Below are positions 1-5,903 of a DNA stretch of 13,025 bases, in pieces; positions within the stretch are counted from its first letter, which is position 1, and every line of letters begins with the position of its first letter. The translations under genes were made by a program, and so were the position numbers. The stretch lies in the NCBI GenBank assembly GCA_029262955.1, contig JAJCYL010000142.1, positions 1-13,025 on the forward strand. Reading direction: 5' to 3'. Source of the stretch: Cytophagales bacterium (GTDB lineage: Bacteria > Bacteroidota > Bacteroidia > Cytophagales > Cyclobacteriaceae). The notes under the pieces are model-generated. The model did no database searches and was not told the DNA's origin. It was given only the letters and a program-made list of their open reading frames with translations.

Positions 1-133
1 TCGTACCCGTGGTTTCTCCACCACCACCGCCATTGGAGCTTACGGTGGATTGATTGGCCACCTGCCCCCAGACTTGAGATTGAATAATCAACCCCAATCC
101 GATGAGCATGGCTAGATATTTACTTTTTTTCAT
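1..133 (-). CDS. Secreted protein of unknown function, N-terminal fragment (cut by left edge)
   Basis: This reading frame is open from an ATG at 133 to the window edge, giving 44 residues of the N-terminus. The first 23 residues form a typical Sec signal peptide: basic start (MKKSK), hydrophobic core (about residues 7-17), and a probable cleavage after VWG, before Gln24. The mature part begins with a Ser/Asn/Gly/Thr-rich stretch containing five glycines in a row, which looks like a flexible linker. An in-frame ATG two codons upstream (at 139) is an alternative start; neither has a clear ribosome binding site. The gene follows the fibre-like gene on the same strand after a gap of about 30 bp, so co-transcription is likely. 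The visible part is too short to name a family; an exported partner of the fibre protein is only a guess from position. Confidence 0.75.
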   Translation of the reverse strand, partial: MKKSKYLAMLIGLGLIIQSQVWGQVANQSTVSSNGGGGGETTGT

Positions 134-169
134 AACCATTTGTTTTTAGGGTTATACATGCTCATCAGA

Positions 170-3100
170 TTATTTCTGCTCAGTGATTTTTACTTCATCG
201 TTTTGCTCGGGTTGTTTAACAAGAGTATTTATCAGTTGTTGTAGAGTATTCAATTGTTTGTTTAAAACTTCTATGCTCTCTGAATTGGCTTCAGCAGTTT
301 TAAGGCTTGCCTTTAAAGAGGTATTCTCGTTCTCCAAAGCAGTTATTTTGGCATTGAGTTCTTTGATTGATTCGATGAGGACAGCTACCATTTGAGAGTA
401 ATTCACTGCTTTCATGCCCGCATCATCGGTATGAACAAATTCCGGATAAATCTCCTCCACTTCCTGGGCGATTACACCGATTTGATTTCTTTGAGATTTA
501 TTTTCGTCTTTCCATTTGTAAGAGACTCCACGCATTTGAAGTGTGTTATTCAGGGCGCCATCTAATTCAGCTATATCCTTTTTCAATCTCCTGTCTGACA
601 TTTGCACAGTACCATTGGCAGAACTTAATGTACCCCGTGCACTTATATTATTTCCATCCATGTCTCCCATTGCACCGATATAGGCACCATCTGTGTTACC
701 AGACCCAAAGAAATTGCCCACCTCCACATGAGTAGTGGCATTCACAAAGTCTTTTGTAATGTCGTTAGTACCAAGTCCGTTTAGCGTAAGGTTGTTAAGC
801 CATACTTCACTCCCACCTGAGTCAGTAAAGCGAATGCTGCCGCTACTGGCGTTAAGATGAATGGCAGCATTGTCCCAGTTGTTAGAGAGATCGAGGGTGG
901 CGAAGTTAGAACCGGCACCATCATCGTTCACTCTTAACTCTGCCTTAGGATTACCGACATCATTGTGTAATGAAAAGTGTCCGAAATTATTCCCTGTTCC
1001 TCCACTTGTCAAACTCGCATTTGACAATTGGTTGGGACCATTAATATTCACGCTGTTGAAAGCTGGGTCAGACCCCAAACCAATTCCTGTATGGTCAATC
1101 GTAAAGCTTTCCATACCGTCTTCACTAGTTAAGGTGATGGATGATGAGTTACCATATAATGATATTCTATTGTTGTTATTTGCATCATTTACATTGAGAA
1201 AGCCAGCATCACCGCTATCCCCCATTTCGATGGAGTTGTTGCCTTGATTGCTTCCCTGCTTCACTGCGATATTAATTCCAGCTCTGATATTCCCAGTGAA
1301 AGAAGCACTTCCATCCTGCCCTGTCATGAAAATATTGCCGCCATTAGGCCCATTTAAAATCATTCTGCCAAAATCGCCAGCCCCGGCATCTTCAACTCTA
1401 AAATCAACTGGTGAATTGCCACCATCGTCACCAAACATGAAGAAGAAAGGTAAGTTTGAGCCAGTGCCCGCGTTTGGTCCAGCATCCGGTCCGAATTGAA
1501 CTGCCCTGTTATTGGTTGTGCCAAAATGTGCCGAACTATTTTGCGTAGTCAGGTTTATAGCGGAAGATCCATCGCTGGTACTCAGTGCCAAATCTCCCCA
1601 TTCTTTAGTCCCATCACTTTCAACACTAAGATTGACTAATCCCGGGTGGAAAAATTGGTCAGGAATAGGATTACCAAATTCATCCTGCGCCTGTTGTTGT
1701 ATTGAGCCCTGCATCTGCATGAAAGGGCGATCAGCGCCATTATTGACGTTGTCGTAACTATGAGCGCTAAACTGGAAATTAGGAGAAGTTGGTCCCTCTA
1801 ATCCAAGTGCGCCGAATTCTACCCCATTATCTTTCCCAACACTCAGGTTAGCAAATCCTCTATACCATCCACCACCATCAGGGGTGTTACCGAACAACTG
1901 AAAGAATCCTCGCCCGGCACCATCTCCACCTTCCCATATGGGGGCTCCCATTTGAATGTTAGGCGTACCATTACCCCAATAGAAGGTTTGTCCTGCATAC
2001 GGGGCCACTTGATTACCGGCGCCGTCGTCTGTTCCTACATAATTGACGTCAAAGACCGATCCACCATCAGGGTCGTTAACAACTAAATTGGTTTGGCTTC
2101 CACCTCCACCAACACCATTAGGATCTATTCTGAATTCAGTACCATCAGTCCTTTTCAGGCGAAGTACCCCTTGCTCTCCTCCCATGCCATCATCTTCAAT
2201 ATCCAGACTCACAAGATCCTTGAAGTAAAAATCCTCGAAATCATCCAGTGGATCTGCCGGTGTACCATTGTCATTGGTAAACGATGATTGTATTGATCCC
2301 ATCATCCTCATAAAAGGGCGGTCATTATTCTGATATTGATGTGCTCCCAGTTCAAAATTCGGACTGTTGGTGCCTTGAAGATTTAAAAATCCACTCCATC
2401 CGGTGGGATCACTACCTCCGGGATCCTGATTTCGTCCCATTTGCATGGCCTCACCATTTATCTGGACGTTGCCATCAAACCATCCAGCCCAATTCTCTGT
2501 GCCTCCATCAGCACGACCCTGGACACCTATATTAATCCCCTGATCTTTATTTGCACTTCCAAGTACCCCGACATTTCGTGAATTCAATGCACCAGTTCCT
2601 CGTGTATCAAACCATGCCCCCCAGGTTCCTCCATCTTCAATGGCATCAACTGAATTTATTCCTCGTGCAGCAACCGCAAAAGTCGATCCTGTACCACTGA
2701 CCTCACCACGGATACCATAGCGTGGAGCCGTACCTTCACCATCCGCCAGGCCTAATACACCATATTGAAAGCTTTCATTCCCAGCAGGCGCAGTACTCAA
2801 ACCTAAGACACCCACATTAGTACCTAATGTTGACGTAGATTGACCCTGTACACCAACAGCCCAAATTCCCTGCGAACCAATTCCGCTCATTGATCCATTA
2901 ATTACAAATTCCTTTTCTGTACTTGGGTCAGATGCTTGTGCTGATAAATCCAGGCCGTTGGGAAAATTTATACCTGATGGTCCTACTGAGAATTCTCCTC
3001 CATCTGAGTTTTTCAAGGTTAGAATCCCGCTTTCTACTCCTGCCCCATCTCTTTGTACCTCCAGATTTACCAAGGGATCATCATTATTTGTACCTCTAAG

Positions 3101-3889
3101 CATCAATTTACCACCGTGGAATGCCCCCGCTCCGTCAGTTGCAAAAGCACCCAGTTCAACAAATCCTTTTACGCCTCCATTTAAACTCCCACCTCCCTGG
3201 GGACCACCAAGGGCCAGGTAACCAACATCACCTCCAAAACCATCATCATTAACCGCCAAAGCGGCTCTAAAAATATCTAATCCTCCATTATTAGTCCTGG
3301 ATAACACATCACCCCAAAGAAAGATTGCGCCTCTATTGATACCCTGATCACCCCCTAGAAAATTCCAGTTATTACCAAAGTAAGAATTAGACTCGCCGTC
3401 AATACCTATCTTCCAAATTCCGCTGAAGGCGCCACCACCTGTACCAACTGATAATCCATTGTTTGCAGGATCTCCACTTGGATCCTCAATATTTAATCCT
3501 CCATTCTTAAGTGTAATGCCTCCATTGTCAACAGTAATGCTGCCATCAAAATACCTGTTTTGATAGGGCGCAGATAAAGTGACAGGAGTCAGTACATTGC
3601 CATCCACAGAAATTATCAATTGGCGCTCACTCACTCCATTGAATAGTTGAGGGAGAAGAGTTGGCGTATCCCCATTCCCTAAGGTCACTGAATAAAGTCC
3701 ATCAATCACCTGCACATTACTATGTGTCTCTATCCAACTGACATCTGGTATACTGAATTGAAAATTCCGGGTACCATTAACTACAGTACCGGCTTCAAGG
3801 AGTTTACCCTGAAAGGAGATGGTGTTTTGCGCCATTACCTGTGCGCCTAATAGAAAAACAAGGCAAATTAGAGTGGTGAAATTTTTCAT
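170..3889 (-). CDS. Secreted fibre-like repeat protein with C-terminal S74 (endosialidase-type) chaperone domain
   Basis: The protein has 1239 residues. Residues 1-20 are a signal peptide (cleavage probably after VMA). Residues 23-112 match the N-terminal module common in Bacteroidota fibre proteins (SFQGKL, then NGxxNFQFSI, then an LG turn). Residues 115-1090 are Gly/Asn/Asp-rich with repeated beta-type units, including GVLG/GVQG/GWFD stretches (359-473). Residues 1097-1170 are an S74 intramolecular chaperone domain: SDRRLKKDI at 1098-1106 and GVIAQEVEEIYPEFV at 1142-1156. Ser1098 and Lys1103 are five apart, as in the self-cleavage dyad described for phage tailspikes. A coiled coil follows (about 1168-1226). 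In phage relatives this domain drives trimer folding and is then released; by inference this is a trimeric exported fibre. The signal peptide and lack of phage neighbours argue for a host surface protein. The start is the only ATG directly ahead of the signal peptide. Confidence 0.9.
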   Translation of the reverse strand: MKNFTTLICLVFLLGAQVMAQNTISFQGKLLEAGTVVNGTRNFQFSIPDVSWIETHSNVQVIDGLYSVTLGNGDTPTLLPQLFNGVSERQLIISVDGNVLTPVTLSAPYQNRYFDGSITVDNGGITLKNGGLNIEDPSGDPANNGLSVGTGGGAFSGIWKIGIDGESNSYFGNNWNFLGGDQGINRGAIFLWGDVLSRTNNGGLDIFRAALAVNDDGFGGDVGYLALGGPQGGGSLNGGVKGFVELGAFATDGAGAFHGGKLMLRGTNNDDPLVNLEVQRDGAGVESGILTLKNSDGGEFSVGPSGINFPNGLDLSAQASDPSTEKEFVINGSMSGIGSQGIWAVGVQGQSTSTLGTNVGVLGLSTAPAGNESFQYGVLGLADGEGTAPRYGIRGEVSGTGSTFAVAARGINSVDAIEDGGTWGAWFDTRGTGALNSRNVGVLGSANKDQGINIGVQGRADGGTENWAGWFDGNVQINGEAMQMGRNQDPGGSDPTGWSGFLNLQGTNSPNFELGAHQYQNNDRPFMRMMGSIQSSFTNDNGTPADPLDDFEDFYFKDLVSLDIEDDGMGGEQGVLRLKRTDGTEFRIDPNGVGGGGSQTNLVVNDPDGGSVFDVNYVGTDDGAGNQVAPYAGQTFYWGNGTPNIQMGAPIWEGGDGAGRGFFQLFGNTPDGGGWYRGFANLSVGKDNGVEFGALGLEGPTSPNFQFSAHSYDNVNNGADRPFMQMQGSIQQQAQDEFGNPIPDQFFHPGLVNLSVESDGTKEWGDLALSTSDGSSAINLTTQNSSAHFGTTNNRAVQFGPDAGPNAGTGSNLPFFFMFGDDGGNSPVDFRVEDAGAGDFGRMILNGPNGGNIFMTGQDGSASFTGNIRAGINIAVKQGSNQGNNSIEMGDSGDAGFLNVNDANNNNRISLYGNSSSITLTSEDGMESFTIDHTGIGLGSDPAFNSVNINGPNQLSNASLTSGGTGNNFGHFSLHNDVGNPKAELRVNDDGAGSNFATLDLSNNWDNAAIHLNASSGSIRFTDSGGSEVWLNNLTLNGLGTNDITKDFVNATTHVEVGNFFGSGNTDGAYIGAMGDMDGNNISARGTLSSANGTVQMSDRRLKKDIAELDGALNNTLQMRGVSYKWKDENKSQRNQIGVIAQEVEEIYPEFVHTDDAGMKAVNYSQMVAVLIESIKELNAKITALENENTSLKASLKTAEANSESIEVLNKQLNTLQQLINTLVKQPEQNDEVKITEQK

Positions 3890-3932
3890 AATAATATGTT
3901 TATTCCCAGCTTATTTTATATTTCAAAATCAA

Positions 3933-3950
3933 TAGATGTTTAAACATCTA
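3933..3950. promoter_or_regulatory. 18-bp perfect palindrome upstream of the fibre gene
   Basis: TAGATGTTTAAACATCTA reads the same on both strands with no spacer. Its inner edge is 43 bp from the fibre gene start, so it lies in or next to the likely promoter. It is the first of three dyads whose centres (3941.5, 3964.5, 3987.5) are each 23 bp apart. A protein-binding site is the simplest reading; the binding protein is unknown. Confidence 0.55.
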
Positions 3951-3959
3951 AATTTGAGG

Positions 3960-3969
3960 CTTGTACAAG
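3960..3969. promoter_or_regulatory. 10-bp palindrome between two larger dyads
   Basis: CTTGTACAAG is a perfect palindrome centred at 3964.5, exactly midway between the 18-bp palindrome and the AATACTCA/TGAGTATT inverted repeat. On its own a 10-bp palindrome means little; the even spacing is what makes it worth listing. Confidence 0.35.
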
Positions 3970-3976
3970 GGGGAGA

Positions 3977-3997
3977 CAATACTCAACAATGAGTATT
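3977..3997. promoter_or_regulatory. Operator-like inverted repeat upstream of the fibre gene (copy 1)
   Basis: AATACTCA (3978-3985) and TGAGTATT (3990-3997) are perfect 8-bp arms around ACAA. Positions 3977-3996 differ at only one base from 4414-4433, upstream of HTH gene A. Read as heptamers, TACTCAA (3980-3986), a 2-bp gap, then ATGAGTA (3989-3995) give the 7-2-7 layout known for NarL, and the reverse complement of the second, TACTCAT, fits the NarL heptamer consensus TACYYMT. The GerE-domain proteins encoded next door are the obvious candidates to bind it (inference). Confidence 0.6.
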
Positions 3998-4022
3998 TAT
4001 TGAGTATTTATTGAGTATTCTT
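3990..4022. repeat. Three tandem 11-bp repeats (TGAGTATTTAT)
   Basis: TGAGTATTTAT occurs at 3990-4000 and 4001-4011, with a partly changed third copy at 4012-4022. The first copy is also the right arm of the operator-like inverted repeat. The 11-bp period is close to one helical turn, so the TGAGTATT half-sites face the same side of the DNA. This would suit cooperative binding of several small HTH proteins upstream of the fibre gene (inference). Confidence 0.6.
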
Positions 4023-4060
4023 GCTTTGGAAATCGCGGATTGTGATATTTAAGACTGGGT

Positions 4061-4105
4061 AAAATTCATCTATTCAATATATAACTTAGAATAGTACAAG
4101 ATGAA
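4061..4105 (-). terminator. Possible weak hairpin terminator after HTH gene A
   Basis: TTCATCT (4065-4071) pairs with AGATGAA (4099-4105), and the overlapping CTATTC (4070-4075) pairs with GAATAG (4089-4094), leaving a five-base bulge. Read on the minus strand, the stem starts 17 bases after the gene A stop codon and is followed by TTTT (4064-4061). The stem is AT-rich and the T run is short, so this is a weak candidate. Confidence 0.25.
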
Positions 4106-4122
4106 ATTACTTCCTAACAACT

Positions 4123-4359
4123 TCAGAGGGGGCTAATTAGTCCAAGTTGAGAGGATTTACTCAATAACTCAACTGTATTTTTACAACCTGCTTTTTTTAA
4201 CATCTTACGCCGATGCGTATCGACGGTATGCTTGCTCAATGAGAAATGTTCTGCTATTTCTTTACTGGTTTTGCCTTCTGCCAATTGACTGAGGATTTCC
4301 ATTTCTCTGAAAGTAAGCAAGGCAACCCCATTGTGGTTATTACCTGCTAGTTGATCCAA
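4123..4359 (-). CDS. Stand-alone LuxR/GerE-type HTH regulator A
   Basis: The 78 residues contain essentially one GerE domain: LTFRE (15-19), GKTSKEIAEHFSLS (29-42) and the recognition helix from about residue 42 (HTVDTHRRKMLKK, 44-56), ending with NTVELL. There is no receiver, ligand-binding or sensor domain, so this resembles the DNA-binding half of a NarL/FixJ regulator or a GerE-like small regulator. It is the last of four such genes on this strand. Genes A and C share the sequence NGxxLLTFRE; by hand count their core domains match at 35 of 52 positions, the highest of any pair. An operator-like inverted repeat (4414-4433) lies about 55 bp upstream, and a near-identical copy lies ahead of the fibre gene, so A may control itself and the fibre (inference). 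Confidence 0.85.
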   Translation of the reverse strand: MDQLAGNNHNGVALLTFREMEILSQLAEGKTSKEIAEHFSLSKHTVDTHRRKMLKKAGCKNTVELLSKSSQLGLISPL

Positions 4360-4398
4360 TATCTTCTTCCCCGGTTAGTTCAATCCAAATCAACTAAG

Positions 4399-4414
4399 GC
4401 TAAAGAGATTTAGC
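4399..4414. promoter_or_regulatory. 6-4-6 inverted repeat upstream of HTH gene A
   Basis: GCTAAA (4399-4404) and TTTAGC (4409-4414) are perfect arms around GAGA. The repeat touches the operator-like site at 4414-4433 on its gene A side. Arms this short in AT-rich DNA can arise by chance; it is listed because three dyads sit together here, as they do upstream of the fibre gene. Confidence 0.3.
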
Positions 4415-4433
4415 AATACTCAATAATGAGTAT
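4414..4433. promoter_or_regulatory. Operator-like inverted repeat upstream of HTH gene A (copy 2)
   Basis: ATACTCA (4416-4422) and TGAGTAT (4427-4433) are perfect arms around ATAA. The 20 bases match 3977-3996 at 19 positions; the single change is in the spacer. The heptamers TACTCAA (4417-4423) and ATGAGTA (4426-4432) again have a 2-bp gap. The site lies in the 92-bp gap between genes B and A, so it probably controls gene A. Confidence 0.6.
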
Positions 4434-4438
4434 ATGTG

Positions 4439-4454
4439 TAAGTAATTTTACTTA
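4439..4454. promoter_or_regulatory. 7-2-7 inverted repeat overlapping the end of HTH gene B
   Basis: TAAGTAA (4439-4445) and TTACTTA (4448-4454) are perfect arms around TT, centred 22 bp from the neighbouring operator-like site. The right arm includes the stop codon of gene B. It has the same 7-2-7 geometry as the neighbouring site but a different sequence, and could be an upstream accessory site or a weak transcript-end hairpin. Confidence 0.3.
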
Positions 4455-4658
4455 AATAACACCCATTTGCAGGCCAAGTAGAACAAGTTCAACGGAATTT
4501 CTGGTATTCGCCTTCCTCAGCATATTCCTCCGATGAGTATCTACTGTGTGCGAACTAAGTGAAAGATTTGAAGCAATCTCCTTGCTACTAAGCCCATTCT
4601 TCAAGTAGCTAAGAATTTGCGTTTCTCTTTTAGAGAGGTTTAATAAATTTTTTTCCAT
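4452..4658 (-). CDS. Stand-alone LuxR/GerE-type HTH regulator B
   Basis: At 68 residues this is the shortest of the four paralogues and almost exactly one GerE domain: LSKRE (8-12), GLSSKEIASNLSLS (22-35), recognition helix SHTVDTHRRNMLRK (36-49) and NSVELV. No room exists for any sensing domain. Its opening LSKRE matches gene D rather than A or C; the B and D core domains match at 33 of 52 positions by hand count. The start codon is preceded after one base by an 8-bp inverted repeat (4660-4683), which could be an operator or an mRNA hairpin next to the start. An 88-bp gap separates it from gene C, so it may have its own promoter. The target is unknown. Confidence 0.82.
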   Translation of the reverse strand: MEKNLLNLSKRETQILSYLKNGLSSKEIASNLSLSSHTVDTHRRNMLRKANTRNSVELVLLGLQMGVI

Positions 4659-4659
4659 A

Positions 4660-4683
4660 AAACCAATTTGAAGTGATTGGTTT
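4660..4683. promoter_or_regulatory. 8-8-8 inverted repeat next to the start of HTH gene B
   Basis: AAACCAAT (4660-4667) and ATTGGTTT (4676-4683) are perfect 8-bp arms with an 8-base spacer. The inner edge is one base from the gene B start codon, in its 5' leader. In RNA it would be an 8-bp stem directly ahead of the start, able to affect translation; in DNA it could bind a dimeric regulator. Its sequence is unlike the AATACTCA site. Confidence 0.45.
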
Positions 4684-4746
4684 CATGACAGCTGAACTCC
4701 TAATGTAATAAAATAATACCAGTTGAGGGAATTTGATCCGATTTAA

Positions 4747-4977
4747 CTAAATCATCTGATGCTCTCCACAGTAGACAACCAATTCAGCAGTATTTCGGAG
4801 GCCAGATTTTTTCAGCATATTCCTCCGATGTGTATCAATAGTATGTTTACTCAAAGAAAGATATTGAGCTATATTTCTACTGGTCCTCCCTTCAGCTAAT
4901 AATGTGACAATCTCTCGTTCTCTAAAAGTCAGTAAGACCTTACCGTTGCGTTGCTCCATACCTATGATCAAATTCAT
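4747..4977 (-). CDS. Stand-alone LuxR/GerE-type HTH regulator C
   Basis: The 76 residues hold one GerE domain: LTFRE (16-20), GRTSRNIAQYLSLS (30-43) and recognition helix KHTIDTHRRNMLKK (44-57), then NTAELV. There is no receiver or sensor domain. The start lies only 6 bp after the stop of gene D, so C and D are probably one transcript. A second in-frame ATG at codon 7 is possible. C resembles A most, sharing the short NGxxLLTFRE lead-in. The order D, C, B, A therefore alternates two subtypes, consistent with duplication of a two-gene unit (inference). Confidence 0.83.
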   Translation of the reverse strand: MNLIIGMEQRNGKVLLTFREREIVTLLAEGRTSRNIAQYLSLSKHTIDTHRRNMLKKSGLRNTAELVVYCGEHQMI

Positions 4978-4983
4978 CTGTTA

Positions 4984-5226
4984 CTAAATAGCTACGGCTA
5001 CCGGGTAATCTGTGGTAACCTCTTCCTGCTGACTAAATCTCATCTTGTAGACCAACTGAGCTGTATTCTTAACCGCTGACTTACGAAGAATATTTCGCCG
5101 ATGTGTGTCAACTGTATGATTACTCAAAAAAAGCTTTTCAGCAATTTCCTTGGTAGTCAAGCCATTGGCCAGGTGAGACACAATTTCAATTTCTCTTTTT
5201 GATAATAGGTAGTCCATAAGGTCCAT
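4984..5226 (-). CDS. Stand-alone LuxR/GerE-type HTH regulator D
   Basis: The 80 residues contain a GerE domain at 8-59: LSKRE (8-12), GLTTKEIAEKLFLS (22-35), recognition helix NHTVDTHRRNILRK (36-49) and NTAQLV, followed by a 20-residue tail without recognisable features. It is the first gene of the minus-strand HTH cluster and diverges from the sigma factor gene across a 128-bp gap. Gene C follows 6 bp after its stop. ATGs exist at codon 1 (5226) and codon 4 (5217); the latter is preceded by GGACC and could be the true start. With no sensing domain, its activity would have to be set by amount or by a partner protein (inference). Confidence 0.83.
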   Translation of the reverse strand: MDLMDYLLSKREIEIVSHLANGLTTKEIAEKLFLSNHTVDTHRRNILRKSAVKNTAQLVYKMRFSQQEEVTTDYPVAVAI

Positions 5227-5262
5227 TCATTAGTTTGTTCTTTATGCATAGTATTGAAAGAG

Positions 5263-5321
5263 GTAACCCAACTTTTGATTAAGTTTCAATGATGAAATCT
5301 TTTTTAGGCCATCTGGGTTAC
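5263..5321. promoter_or_regulatory. Widely spaced inverted repeat in the divergent HTH D / sigma factor promoter region
   Basis: GTAACCCA (5263-5270) and TGGGTTAC (5314-5321) are perfect 8-bp arms whose centres are 51 bp apart, about five helical turns. They sit in the 128-bp gap shared by two divergent genes, one arm nearer each gene. Such paired sites could allow DNA looping or mark one site per promoter (inference). A short TTTCA/TGAAA dyad (5284-5297) lies between them. I found no convincing Bacteroidota TAnnTTTG promoter box here. Confidence 0.4.
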
Positions 5322-5354
5322 ATAATTGAAAAAAGTTTATAAAGAATAGCATTT

Positions 5355-5903
5355 ATGCAAGATCAGGAGATCATCCACAAGCTTAAAAGCGGGGATGAAG
5401 AAGTGCTGACAGAGATATATCAGAAATACAGGGAAGAGTTTTTCTCCTGGGTAATCGGTTATTATAGGTGCGATGTAGAGGAGGCAAAAGATCACTATCA
5501 ATTTGCAATCCTCAAATTATATGAAAATGTAATGAGCGGAAAGCTTACTGAATTAACTAGCTCCATCAAAACCTATTTGTTTGCAATCGGGAAGAACAAA
5601 GTCTTTGAGTCCAATAAAACGGCGAACAGATTTGTTGGAGAAACTTATGAAATGGAGATGGGTGAAACACCAACTGATCATTCTGAAAAAGAAAGTAAAT
5701 TGATTACCATTGAGAAATGCTTAGAAACCCTGGGGGAACCTTGCAACAGTCTCCTCAAGCAATATTACTACCATCAGAAATCGATGGATCAAATTGCCGA
5801 TCTCTTTAACTATAGTAATCGTGATACGGCCAAAAACCTGAAATTTAAATGTCTACAGCGGCTTAGAAAATTAGTGAAAGAGGAGTATTTAAAAGTGGCA
5901 TAA
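5355..5903 (+). CDS. ECF-type RNA polymerase sigma factor (sigma-70 family)
   Basis: The 182-residue length is typical of extracytoplasmic-function sigma factors. Region 2 spans roughly residues 15-90 (YQKYREEFFSWVIGY, then AKDHYQFAILKLYENV, then IKTYLFAIGKNKVFE), and region 4 spans about 118-175, with its helix-turn-helix near 143-170 (SMDQIADLFNYSNRDTAKNLK). It would direct core RNA polymerase to a specific promoter set. The stop codon overlaps the next start by one base (TAATG), so translation of sigma factor and downstream membrane protein is probably coupled, as usual for sigma/anti-sigma pairs. It diverges from the HTH cluster. ECF genes beside TPR membrane proteins and CHAT proteases recur in Bacteroidota. 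Targets are unknown; the start has no clear ribosome binding site. Confidence 0.92.
   Translation: MQDQEIIHKLKSGDEEVLTEIYQKYREEFFSWVIGYYRCDVEEAKDHYQFAILKLYENVMSGKLTELTSSIKTYLFAIGKNKVFESNKTANRFVGETYEMEMGETPTDHSEKESKLITIEKCLETLGEPCNSLLKQYYYHQKSMDQIADLFNYSNRDTAKNLKFKCLQRLRKLVKEEYLKVA

Noticed and set aside
861..1757. Long open frames on the plus strand opposite the fibre gene (861-1247, 1248-1499, 1512-1757)
   Set aside because: They are antisense to a gene with clear domains and repeats; their Pro/Ser/Leu-rich translations are what Gly/Asn-rich coding DNA gives on the other strand, and they lack recognisable motifs.
2043..3221. Further plus-strand frames opposite the fibre gene (such as 2958-3221)
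   Set aside because: Same pattern as the other antisense frames: low-complexity Pro/Ser-rich translations, no motif, no start signal.
170..3889. Prophage tail fibre as the identity of the S74 protein
   Set aside because: The protein has a Sec signal peptide, which phage fibres lack, and no phage structural, lysis or integrase gene is present in the window.
4684..4746. Degenerate AATACTCA-type site upstream of HTH gene B
   Set aside because: The sequence AATACC...TTGAGG shares only part of each arm with the operator-like site; too weak to call without comparative data.
4123..5226. Quorum-sensing LuxR receptors or two-component response regulators
   Set aside because: The four proteins are too short to contain an autoinducer-binding or receiver domain, and no neighbouring histidine kinase or synthase gene is seen.
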